A DNA stretch of 64,000 nucleotides from Bryobacteraceae bacterium (GTDB lineage Bacteria > Acidobacteriota > Terriglobia > Bryobacterales > Bryobacteraceae): contig JAICJH010000003.1 of NCBI GenBank assembly GCA_025928545.1, positions 62,001 through 126,000 of the forward strand, given 5' to 3'. This document shows positions 34,701-42,058 of this stretch, one piece after another. Each line of letters starts with the position of its first letter. Positions within the stretch are counted from its first letter, which is position 1. The position numbers and the translations under genes were made by a program. The notes under the pieces are model-generated. The model saw nothing but the letters and a program-made list of their open reading frames with translations, made no database searches and was not told the DNA's origin.

Positions 34701-35280
34701 GGATTTCGGAAACTGCGGACAGGATCGCCGTCAGCTGGTCAATATTTCAGTTGTGGCGCAGACGCCGAAGCTGAAGAACGCGTGGATGGAAAGAATAATC
34801 GGCGGCTGGAGCAGTTCCGCGATCTTCACTGCTTCAACCGGATCTCCTTTCAGTGTGAACGATGGAACCGACATATCGCTGACGGGCGTAAACAGCGACC
34901 GGGCGAACGTCGTCGGCGATCCGTGGACACCTGGCACGGTGGCGGCGAATCCCACCTGTGTGGCCCCTGCCGTTCTGGGTACGCTGGCTCACTGGTACAA
35001 CAACTGCGCGTTTGTGAAACAGGCGAGCGGCACGTACGGCAACGGCGGTCGAAACAATATGACCGGTCCCGGCCGCTGGAATGTGGACGCCGCTATCTGG
35101 AGAGCCTTCCGCATTCGCGAGAAGTACCGGCTGGATTTCCGCGGCGAAGGCTTCAACGTTCTGAACCACGCAAACTGGGGCAATCCGGCAACCAGCCTGA
35201 ATACCGGCGTTCCTGGGCAGATCACGAGTGCTTCGGGCGCGGCGCGTATTCTTCAGGTCGCTCTGAAGCTTACGTTCTAG
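31783..35280 (+). CDS. Oar-like TonB-dependent receptor with carboxypeptidase-regulatory domain
   Basis: 1165 residues. Signal peptide 'MKRIVMLAVFACLFTLQLSS' is followed by a CarboxypepD_reg-like beta-sandwich ('SISGRVSDPGGSVIPRAQVS', about 24-105). Next are a plug region ('VVDLPLNGRQATQLIALSGA', 'GGTVGGVTKSGTNSFHGDLF', about 130-260) and a long C-terminal outer-membrane barrel ('NYPALYVQDNWKVARRFQLN', 'FGLRWDPY', final 'RILQVALKLTF' ending in Phe). This is the TonB-dependent OmpA/Oar type greatly expanded in Acidobacteriota and is presumed to import oligosaccharides or other large substrates. GAAGAGG lies upstream of the start. A PQQ dehydrogenase follows 34 nt downstream on the same strand. 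Confidence 0.92.
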   Translation: MKRIVMLAVFACLFTLQLSSQSTSSISGRVSDPGGSVIPRAQVSVTNLDTNAVRSAQTEGDGNYNFPALVVGPYKLEVKKDGFQTYVQSGIVLQLNSNPAINVEMKVGNISQSVSVEADAIMVETQNTGVGQVIQPEQVVDLPLNGRQATQLIALSGAAVVSGAGGTVNTLDYPSAVSFSVAGSQGNETNYQLDGSPNMDYRTNVGAPMPFPDALQEFRVESNSLPANSGSRPGGTVGGVTKSGTNSFHGDLFEFLRNGIMNADSFQFGNSSGVVSPGIQDNLKRNQFGGVIGGPVKKNKVFFFYGIQGTQERSQTNGTRGGVPTPAMLSGDFRAFLSAPCQASPQFLNDTVASPISGSPAQQLTTGTKSNIILPQWLNTPSAKISAKIAAMLPTPVDACGNVFTVSHNINHEYQHVAKVDFQRTSSDAMFIRYFVADYSQTNYFVPGNLLSNTGPGLADRVQNVVIGDTRTINARMVNSLTANFGRTATVRTADPAIPNLCSLGTIATCPLKNYLSYSFSAPGFLGYDFENVYGISDNLGWQLRSHHLELGAVFEHVQMNNNGLFQVNPGPTVSTGSSSYTGQALADFITGNVDGYSQGNGQIGREGQNYPALYVQDNWKVARRFQLNFGLRWDPYFPQHTGYGYASDFNLDAYKANTKSKVYPNAPAGTTFPGDAGFNGKSDTLNHIWNFAPRVGLVVDPTGSGKTSVRAGYGLSYNTAVLWNTMHIVLNPPWGGTLSFTPSPVNVSSADPLGGGGIANPFFGYAGGNPFPTPGNPPSSFVFPANGQYVFEDQNIVPSHTQSWNVSVQRQITRNWLASATYIGNRSDNMWLGTSQNPATVISAGMTAPGIVSTAGMTGITGPCTLLYGAQTVTFPTCNATSTVSVSGVSNQKARGALNLANPTSGPLMSGGNVVEKAMGYANYNGLLLSLQHRLSSGFSVLSNYTWSHCTDLGEGGQDIGNNFSNPNNPQMDFGNCGQDRRQLVNISVVAQTPKLKNAWMERIIGGWSSSAIFTASTGSPFSVNDGTDISLTGVNSDRANVVGDPWTPGTVAANPTCVAPAVLGTLAHWYNNCAFVKQASGTYGNGGRNNMTGPGRWNVDAAIWRAFRIREKYRLDFRGEGFNVLNHANWGNPATSLNTGVPGQITSASGAARILQVALKLTF

Positions 35281-35314
35281 CGGGAATCCTGATAATCTCA
35301 ACAGTTGACGAGTC

Positions 35315-37171
35315 ATGATCATGAAAAAAATTCGAATTGCGGTACTGGCCGCGTCGGCGGTGGCGGGGTTGCTGGCTCAGTCGGGAGACTGGCCTAACGT
35401 CGGGAACGATCCCGGCGGAATGAGATATTCCTCGTTATCGCAGATCACTCCTGCGAATGTCGGCAAGCTCGTTCGGGCCTGGACCTACGATATCGGCGAC
35501 CCCGGTGGCGGCTTCCGCGGTACGGAAGCGACCCCGATTGTGGTCGGCGGCATCATGTATTTTTCCACGCCCGGCGGCAGGGAAGTTGCCCTCAACGCGG
35601 CCACCGGCGCCGAAGTCTGGAAATTCGATCTGAAGGAAGTCACGGCCACCGGCCGCGGCGCCAAGTATGGCGTTTCGTATTGGCCGGGAACAGGGAGCAC
35701 CGCCCCGCGCGTGGTGGTCGCTACCACCGACGGGCTCCTGATCCAGTTGGATGCGAAGACCGGCAAGCTGTTTAAAGACGTTGGCGATAACGGGATCGTG
35801 GATCTGAAGGTCGGCATGGTCGAGAAGTACGGCGGGGGTTACACGCCGGGTTCGACTCCTGCAATCTACAAGAATCTGGCGATCATTTCACCCACCACCG
35901 GCGAGCAGGGCAGATACGGAATTGCGGGTGATCCGCGCGCCTTCGATCTCCAGACCGGAAAAGAGGTGTGGAGATTCCATACCGTGCCGCAGCCGGGTGA
36001 GCCGGAATTTCCATCATGGGGCGACGACGGCTGGCAGGATCGCCGCGGCCCCGGAGCGTGGGTTCCAATGACAGTGGACGCGGCCAACGGCTTGGTTTTT
36101 GTGCCGCTCGGCAATGCGACCGACCAGAATTATGGCGGCAGCCGCCCCGGTAAGAACCTGTATGCCACCAGCCTGGTGGCTCTGGATGCGAATACCGGAA
36201 AGTTGAAATGGTATTACCAGACCACTCACCACGACATCTACGATTGGGACGTCAATGCCCCTCCGACCCTGATTGAAGTCACCAAAGACGGGAAGAAGAT
36301 TCCGGCGGTCGCTCAATCCACCAAACTCGGGCTGCTGTTTATCCTCGACAGGTTCACCGGAAAAGCGATTTACGGCGATGAAGAACGGCCGGTGCCGGAT
36401 ACGGATGCCCCAGGCGATCACGCATGGCCGACGCAGCCTTTCCCGCTCAAGCCGGCGCCGATTTCCCGCATCAGCATGACGCGCGAGGAAGTCAGCAAGA
36501 TCTCACCCGAGACCGAAAAGAGCTGCAAAGCGCAGTACGACAAGCTCGTTCAGATGGGCCCCTATACGCCGTATGGCATGATGCCCAGTCTGGTTTTCCC
36601 GAGTTCGGAAGGCGGCGGAAGCTGGTCGGGCGCATCGTTCGATCCGAGTCTTGGCTATATCTTTGTAAACACCCGAAGCGTTGGCACTCTGGCGAAGCTG
36701 AACCCCACCACATCATCGGGGCTCTTGCCGTCCTATGCCAAGCAGAAGATTCCGTTTGAAGATCAGAACGGTTATCCGTGCAGCGCTCCGCCATGGGGTG
36801 AACTGATGGCGGTGAGCGCGACTACAGGGGACATCGTGTGGCGCGTCCCGCTGGGCGAATACAAAGACCTGACCGCGAAAGGTGTCCCGAAGACCGGCAC
36901 GCCCAACGCCGGCGGGCCGATCATTACCGCTGGCGGAGTGCTGTTTATCGGGGCGACGGCGGATCTGATGTTCCGCGCCTTCGATCCGAAAACCGGCAAG
37001 GAGCTGTGGTCGACGCAACTGGAGAACAGCGCGGTCAATACCCCGATCACCTATTCGGCCGGGGCAGGGAAGCAGTATGTTGCGGTCTGGGCCGGCGGCG
37101 GGCTGGGCGATTTCAAGACCTCGGCCGTTGGCCAGAAAACGAACCTGATCGTGGCGTATGCGCTGCCATAG
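35315..37171 (+). CDS. PQQ-dependent dehydrogenase (quinoprotein), periplasmic
   Basis: 618 residues; ATGs at 35315 and 35321 are both possible. Signal peptide 'MKKIRIAVLAASAVAGLLAQ'. The eight-bladed quinoprotein propeller with tryptophan-docking-like repeats is seen in 'NVGKLVRAWTYDIGDP', 'VALNAATGAEVWKFDLKEV', 'FDLQTGKEVWRFHTVPQPGE', 'LVALDANTGKLKWYYQTTHH', 'DWDVNAPPTLIEV', 'GKAIYGDEERPVP' and 'MAVSATTGDIVWRVPLGEYK'. It has no cytochrome domain and no membrane helices, so it differs from the 709-residue homologue at 48388. The substrate (alcohol, aldose or polyol) is unknown. It directly follows the Oar-like receptor and converges on another quinoprotein. Confidence 0.9.
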   Translation: MIMKKIRIAVLAASAVAGLLAQSGDWPNVGNDPGGMRYSSLSQITPANVGKLVRAWTYDIGDPGGGFRGTEATPIVVGGIMYFSTPGGREVALNAATGAEVWKFDLKEVTATGRGAKYGVSYWPGTGSTAPRVVVATTDGLLIQLDAKTGKLFKDVGDNGIVDLKVGMVEKYGGGYTPGSTPAIYKNLAIISPTTGEQGRYGIAGDPRAFDLQTGKEVWRFHTVPQPGEPEFPSWGDDGWQDRRGPGAWVPMTVDAANGLVFVPLGNATDQNYGGSRPGKNLYATSLVALDANTGKLKWYYQTTHHDIYDWDVNAPPTLIEVTKDGKKIPAVAQSTKLGLLFILDRFTGKAIYGDEERPVPDTDAPGDHAWPTQPFPLKPAPISRISMTREEVSKISPETEKSCKAQYDKLVQMGPYTPYGMMPSLVFPSSEGGGSWSGASFDPSLGYIFVNTRSVGTLAKLNPTTSSGLLPSYAKQKIPFEDQNGYPCSAPPWGELMAVSATTGDIVWRVPLGEYKDLTAKGVPKTGTPNAGGPIITAGGVLFIGATADLMFRAFDPKTGKELWSTQLENSAVNTPITYSAGAGKQYVAVWAGGGLGDFKTSAVGQKTNLIVAYALP

Positions 37172-37185
37172 CAGCGCCCCGAAAA

Positions 37186-38892
37186 TTAGTTCATCACGAA
37201 CATAAAGAGACCGCCGCTGACGTAGGCTGCGACGTGCTGTTTGCCGTCCAGCATGAACGTCTCCGGAGGAGAGGAAAGCGCGCCGACGTTGGAGTGCCAA
37301 AGCGGTTTGCCCGTCGTGGCCTCCAGCGCTTCAATGCCGCCGCCGTTGCTGAGGAACACGACGCCACCCGCGGTGGATAACGTCCCGACATAGCCTCCGG
37401 TCAGCTTATGCCGCCAGACGACCTTGCCGGTCTTATAGTCGATCGCGTCGAGGAAGTTGCCGAAACTCAGGGATGCGCCGGTGGTGATTCCGCCCAGCCC
37501 CATCGATCCGCGCGGATCGGGTTCCGCCAGGTAATTGATGTGCAGGGTGTTGTCTTCGTTGATGTAAAACAGGCCTGCCGCGGGAGAAAATGATGGCGGC
37601 GGATAGTTCAGAACGTCGCTGTTCACCAGCGATCCGGGAATGGTGGCGTCTTTATTTGGATTGCGCTTCACCTCACCGCGCGCGTTGAGCTGGGGCTTGT
37701 CTTCCGGGTGAACGCCTGACGCGTAGTTGTTCACCATCCCGAGCTTGGACGTAATCAGGTGTTCTCCCGTGGTTCGGTCGAGCACGTAGAAGTAACCGTT
37801 GCGGGTCGCCATCATGATCAGCTTCCGCACGCGGCCGTTGAACGGCAGATCGGCGATGACGGGTGTTTCCGTGGAATCCCAGTCGTGGGTGTCGTGCGGC
37901 GAGGTCGCGAAATACCACGCCATCTTTCCGGTGTCGACGTTGACGGCGATGAGACACCCGGTGTAGAGGTTATCGCCGTCGCCGCGACCCTGTGTATAAG
38001 CAGGAGTGGGGTTGCCGGTGCCGTAGTAGTAGAGATGGAGGTCCGGATCGTAAGAGCCCGGAATCCACGCGGTGCCGCCGCCATGCTTGGCTTCGTCGAG
38101 GCTGACCCACGTATCGGCGCCGGGATCGCCGGGTTTCTGCGCAGTCGCGAAAAGCTCCCATTGCTTATTGCCCGTTTCCGGATCGTAGGACTGAATGGAC
38201 GCTGGCATGTCGAGGTTGTTGCTGGCTCCGATGAGCACGTGGTTGCCGACGACCATGGGGGCGCTGGAGACCCAGTAGTTTTCATCGAGTGAAGCAACTT
38301 CTTTCTTCCAGATTTCCTTGCCGGTGGAGGCATCGAGACAGAGCAGCCAGTCATCCTGCTCGCCGAAATAGAGGCGGTTGTTCCACATCGCGAGACCGCG
38401 ATTGCCGAGACCGTGTCCGGGACGGATCTTCCAGTAGTGATGCCAGAGCAACTGACCGTCGTGTGCGTCGATCGCGTAGACGTTGCCCGGCTGCGAACCA
38501 TAGATGATGCCGTTCACGACCAGAACTCCGCCCATCATCCGCGCCGGAGCGCAGGTATTAGGGCCGGTGATGCCATCGCCGAACCCGCCCACAATCAGTG
38601 GCGCGGTTGCGCCCCCGCCACCACGCCCACCGCCAGCCGCAGTTCCGGTCCCGGTTCCTTCCGGACCGCAGGCGCTCGTGATGCCGGTGTTGAACCATTC
38701 CATGCTGAGGCCTTTGACGTTCGCGGCCGTCACCTGCTTCAGAGTGCTGTAGCGCTTGCCCGTGTAGTCGCCCGAATAGCTGGTCCAGTTGTCGGAAAGA
38801 GGCTTGAGAAGGTCCGCCGGATCCAAAGGGCCGCCCTGCCCGAACAAGAGGGTTGAGGCGCCGATAGAAGCGAGAAATAGCAGTTTCTTCAT
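37186..38892 (-). CDS. PQQ-dependent dehydrogenase, methanol/ethanol-dehydrogenase type
   Basis: 568 residues with signal peptide 'MKKLLFLASIGASTLLFGQ'. Quinoprotein propeller motifs: 'DNWTSYSGDYTGKRYSTLKQ', 'NVYAIDAHDGQLLWHHYWK', 'LCLDASTGKEIWKKEVA', 'VNVDTGKMAWYFATSPHDTH', 'YFYVLDRTTGEHLITSKLG' and 'EALEATTGKPLWHSNVG'. A Gly-rich insertion ('GTAAGGGRGGGGATAP', about residues 82-97) interrupts the N-terminal blade region. A dihaem cytochrome c gene lies 15 nt upstream in the same operon and is the natural electron acceptor. A ribosome site GAGGAGAAAAA precedes the ATG. Confidence 0.9.
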   Translation of the reverse strand: MKKLLFLASIGASTLLFGQGGPLDPADLLKPLSDNWTSYSGDYTGKRYSTLKQVTAANVKGLSMEWFNTGITSACGPEGTGTGTAAGGGRGGGGATAPLIVGGFGDGITGPNTCAPARMMGGVLVVNGIIYGSQPGNVYAIDAHDGQLLWHHYWKIRPGHGLGNRGLAMWNNRLYFGEQDDWLLCLDASTGKEIWKKEVASLDENYWVSSAPMVVGNHVLIGASNNLDMPASIQSYDPETGNKQWELFATAQKPGDPGADTWVSLDEAKHGGGTAWIPGSYDPDLHLYYYGTGNPTPAYTQGRGDGDNLYTGCLIAVNVDTGKMAWYFATSPHDTHDWDSTETPVIADLPFNGRVRKLIMMATRNGYFYVLDRTTGEHLITSKLGMVNNYASGVHPEDKPQLNARGEVKRNPNKDATIPGSLVNSDVLNYPPPSFSPAAGLFYINEDNTLHINYLAEPDPRGSMGLGGITTGASLSFGNFLDAIDYKTGKVVWRHKLTGGYVGTLSTAGGVVFLSNGGGIEALEATTGKPLWHSNVGALSSPPETFMLDGKQHVAAYVSGGLFMFVMN

Positions 38893-38907
38893 GGATCTTT
38901 TTCTCCT

Positions 38908-39792
38908 CTACTTCAGGGTCGCCAGGTAGGCCGTGACGTCGTGCATGTTCTTGTCATGAGGATCGTCCAGTTCAAGCACCATTTTCTTGTGCGCGGCCTG
39001 CGGGTCGGCTACGTCCACTTTCGGCCAGCCATTTTCGATCGACATCGCGCGGCGCGTTCCATCGGCAAGTGTCAGAACGACAAGGAAATCGTCTTCACGC
39101 ACCAGCGTTCCTTCGATTTTCTGACCGTTTTGCAGCGTGACGGTAGCTTTGCGCCCGCCACGCCCGCCGGCTCCTGCCGAGCCGGCCACCCACGCATTTT
39201 GCAGAGCGATCGGGCTGGCATATTTGGAACCGATCCCTTTCAGATCGCCGGTGATCGAATGGCAGCTCGCGCAATGAGCGTCGAAATAAACCTTGCCCGC
39301 CTGCGGATCGCCCACGAGCACGGTCAGGTTCAGCCCGACGGGATTCCTGCCGGGAGGACTGCCCTGCGCCCCCATGGTCGCCAGAACGCCGTGGATGTAC
39401 TCGGAAACCGCCACGCCATCGGCCGCGACGAGGTTGAGCGGCGGGTTGTGTTTGGCGAGGTTGGCTGTAATGAGTTCGCCGTGCTGATCGTCCATAGCGA
39501 TGGCCGAACGCAACAAATTGTTGCCCTTGCCTGCCACGCCGCGCATATCCGCGGCATGACAGCTGGCGCAGTTGCCCTCGTAGAGGGACTTGCCGCGGAC
39601 CAGCACATCCTGCGATGCGAGCGGTCGAATGAACTGCGAGAACTTGTCGGGACTTCGCCCGGCGGCGCCGCTGGCGCCGCGCCCACCTCCCCTGCCAGCG
39701 CCACGTCCCGTGCCCGCGGCAGGAACCGGAGGCTCTTGCGCCATCAACAGAAAAGTGAGACTGGCCGCGGCCAGCGCCCGAAACTTAGCCAT
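38908..39792 (-). CDS. dihaem cytochrome c, electron acceptor for the quinoprotein
   Basis: 294 residues, signal peptide 'MAKFRALAAASLTFLLMAQE'. After a Gly/Arg-rich linker ('GTGRGAGRGGGRGASGAAGR') come two haem c sites, 'NCASCHAADM' (about 72) and 'HCASCHSITGDL' (about 172). A C-terminal beta domain, 'ATVTLQNGQKIEGTLV', is common in acidobacterial cytochromes, and the ending is 'MHDVTAYLATL'. It would pass electrons from the downstream PQQ dehydrogenase to the respiratory chain. AAGGATATAT lies directly before the ATG. Confidence 0.9.
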   Translation of the reverse strand: MAKFRALAAASLTFLLMAQEPPVPAAGTGRGAGRGGGRGASGAAGRSPDKFSQFIRPLASQDVLVRGKSLYEGNCASCHAADMRGVAGKGNNLLRSAIAMDDQHGELITANLAKHNPPLNLVAADGVAVSEYIHGVLATMGAQGSPPGRNPVGLNLTVLVGDPQAGKVYFDAHCASCHSITGDLKGIGSKYASPIALQNAWVAGSAGAGGRGGRKATVTLQNGQKIEGTLVREDDFLVVLTLADGTRRAMSIENGWPKVDVADPQAAHKKMVLELDDPHDKNMHDVTAYLATLK

Positions 39793-39994
39793 ATATATCC
39801 TTAACCAGCTACTCTACTACGCTGTTGTTCCGAGAATGTGCGCCATACGACTTCGCCATAGCGCGCAGCTGCGCCGTTTCCCTCATGCCACACGCCCTGC
39901 GCGCAGCAGAATGGACGCCGGATAAACGCCGCGAAGCTTTCTACGCCGCGGTGCTCCGCGTGCTCACCTTGCCGCTCAGAAAAGGGGCACTATC

Positions 39995-42058
39995 CTGTCG
40001 AGCACGCAACTATCCGGTTTTCGTAAGGGTTGGTCGACCGGTCTCGCCCGCGCCGCCGCTGCTGTCCTTCTTTTTGAATTGATTTCAGGTCTGGCTGTCA
40101 CCGTTGGACCGTTTCACCCTGCCGTCGAATGGGGACTTTTGCTCCACACGGTTGCCGGCGTCTTCACCACGGCTCTTCTTGTCTGGTACTTCGTACGTCA
40201 CTGGAAGAACTACTGTCACCAGTCCCTCTCGGATGTGCTTCTGCTCGGCTATGTCGGGCTCACGGCCCTTGCAGTCTGTCTGGTATCCGGCTTCGCCGTG
40301 ACCTGGCAAGGACTCTTTGCCCTCAAGACAGCCCCATGGCTTCGCTATACGCACCTGATTTCCACTCTTCTTGCGTTTGCCGCGTCCGCGCCGCACATCG
40401 CGATCGCGTGGCTACGCCGCCGCAGGGAAGTATCGCGACCGGCTTTCGGCTGGCTTGGTACTGCTGTCGGCTGGACCGTCGTCGCAGTCGGAGCTGTCGC
40501 CGGTCTGACCTATGCGTACTCCGGCACGCGATACAAGAATGTGTTTCCGGCGGACTACAGTTTCATTTATGGCAAGAACCGGCCGTTCGCTCCCAGCCTC
40601 GCCCGAACATCCACCAACGGCGCGTTCGATCCGGTTTCTCTGAGCGGCTCGGAAACCTGCGGTTCTTCGACCTGTCATACCCAGATTTATAACGAGTGGA
40701 AGCCGAGCGCTCACCGCTACTCCGCCATGGATCCTGTCTTTCAGGGCATTCAGACCGTCATGGCAAAGCAGAACGGCCCCGAATCGACCCGCTACTGCGG
40801 AGGGTGCCATGACCCGATTTCGCTCTTCTCCGGCGCCAAGAATATCCTGGCCGAAAACCTCACTGGCCTGGTCGGCTATAACGAAGGCATCTCCTGCGTC
40901 TCCTGCCACTCCATTCAGAAGACAGATGTGCGCGGCAACGCCAACTACACAATGATGCAGCCCACCGAGTACCTGTGGCAATGGAGTGCCGCTGGCTCCG
41001 CCGGGGCCATCACCCGCAATTTCCTTATTCGCTCCTATCCCGCGCGCCACGACATGCTGAGCAAGCGCATGTACAAGAAACCTGAATACTGCGCCGCCTG
41101 CCACAAACAGTTCATCGATCAGGAAGTGAACCGCGTCGGCTGGGTCCAGTTGCAGAACCAGTACGATAACTGGGCCGCCAGCCACTGGAACAAGAAAGGC
41201 GACGCCAGCGCCACCGTCGAGTGCCGGGAATGTCACATGCCTCTCGTCGAATCCACCGACCCAGCCGCGGGCGACACCTCCGATTACAACCGAACCGCGG
41301 GCGATCACAAGCACCGCAGCCATCGCTTTCTCGCAGCCAACAATTTCGTCCCCGCGCTGTTGAAGCTCGATGGCGGCAAGGAACACGTCCAGCTCACAGA
41401 AAAGTGGCTCCACGGCGACATTGCTATCCCGGAGATACGGTCCAAGTGGGCTGAAGGCCCCGTCGTGCGAATTCGCGTGGAAGCTCCGCCTACCGTTGCG
41501 CCAGGCCAGAAACTGCCGATCCGGATTGTGCTCGTTTCGAATAAGGTCGGACATGACTACCCCACCGGACCGCTCGATATGATCCAGAGCTGGGTGGAAC
41601 TGAAGGTCCAGGATTTACAGGGCCACACGGTTTTTGCGTCCGGGCAGCTTGACGACAAGAACTTTCTCGTTCCCGGCACGTTCCTTTTCAAGGCCGAGCC
41701 GGTGGATCAATACGGCAATCTGATCGATCGCCACAACCTGTGGGAAATGGTCGGTGTTCGCTATCGAAGATCTCTGTTCCCCGGTTATTCGGACACCGTC
41801 GAGTACAACGTTCTTTGCCCTTCGGGCGATCCTCGCGCCCAGGTGAAGAGTGGAGACGACGTGAAGGCCTACTCGATCCCAACCAGTCGATCCGGCACGC
41901 TTCGCATCGATGCCAGGCTGCAATATCGCAAGATGGATCAGTTCCTGCTCAACTATGTGCTGGGCGATAAGGGGCTCACGGCGCCGGTTGTGGAGATCTC
42001 CAATGCCTCTGCCTCGGTCTGTGTATCGCCTGTTGGAAATGCCGCCGAATGCCCGTAA
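39995..42058 (+). CDS. membrane-anchored multihaem cytochrome c, probably starting at CTG
   Basis: The N-terminal part has about five membrane helices in a cytochrome b561-like arrangement ('WGLLLHTVAGVFTTALLVWY', 'LLGYVGLTALAVCLVSGF'). Downstream is a periplasmic domain with four CxxCH haem sites (CGGCH, CVSCH, CAACH, CRECH) and one unusual CX4CH ('ETCGSSTCHTQIYNEW'). The first standard start codon is TTG at 40079, which would cut off most of the first helix ('ARAAAAVLLFELISG'). The frame stays open back to 39926 without ATG, GTG or TTG. A CTG at 39995 has AAAAGGGG 7 nt upstream, so I place the start there (about 687 residues). It overlaps the following CRTAC1 gene by 10 nt, so the two are translationally coupled. 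Confidence 0.8.
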   Translation: MSSTQLSGFRKGWSTGLARAAAAVLLFELISGLAVTVGPFHPAVEWGLLLHTVAGVFTTALLVWYFVRHWKNYCHQSLSDVLLLGYVGLTALAVCLVSGFAVTWQGLFALKTAPWLRYTHLISTLLAFAASAPHIAIAWLRRRREVSRPAFGWLGTAVGWTVVAVGAVAGLTYAYSGTRYKNVFPADYSFIYGKNRPFAPSLARTSTNGAFDPVSLSGSETCGSSTCHTQIYNEWKPSAHRYSAMDPVFQGIQTVMAKQNGPESTRYCGGCHDPISLFSGAKNILAENLTGLVGYNEGISCVSCHSIQKTDVRGNANYTMMQPTEYLWQWSAAGSAGAITRNFLIRSYPARHDMLSKRMYKKPEYCAACHKQFIDQEVNRVGWVQLQNQYDNWAASHWNKKGDASATVECRECHMPLVESTDPAAGDTSDYNRTAGDHKHRSHRFLAANNFVPALLKLDGGKEHVQLTEKWLHGDIAIPEIRSKWAEGPVVRIRVEAPPTVAPGQKLPIRIVLVSNKVGHDYPTGPLDMIQSWVELKVQDLQGHTVFASGQLDDKNFLVPGTFLFKAEPVDQYGNLIDRHNLWEMVGVRYRRSLFPGYSDTVEYNVLCPSGDPRAQVKSGDDVKAYSIPTSRSGTLRIDARLQYRKMDQFLLNYVLGDKGLTAPVVEISNASASVCVSPVGNAAECP

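Noticed and set aside
39825-40082. 85-codon frame overlapping the multihaem cytochrome start as a separate gene
   Set aside because: It has no ribosome site, membrane helix or motif, and the overlapping frame encodes the missing transmembrane helix of the cytochrome.
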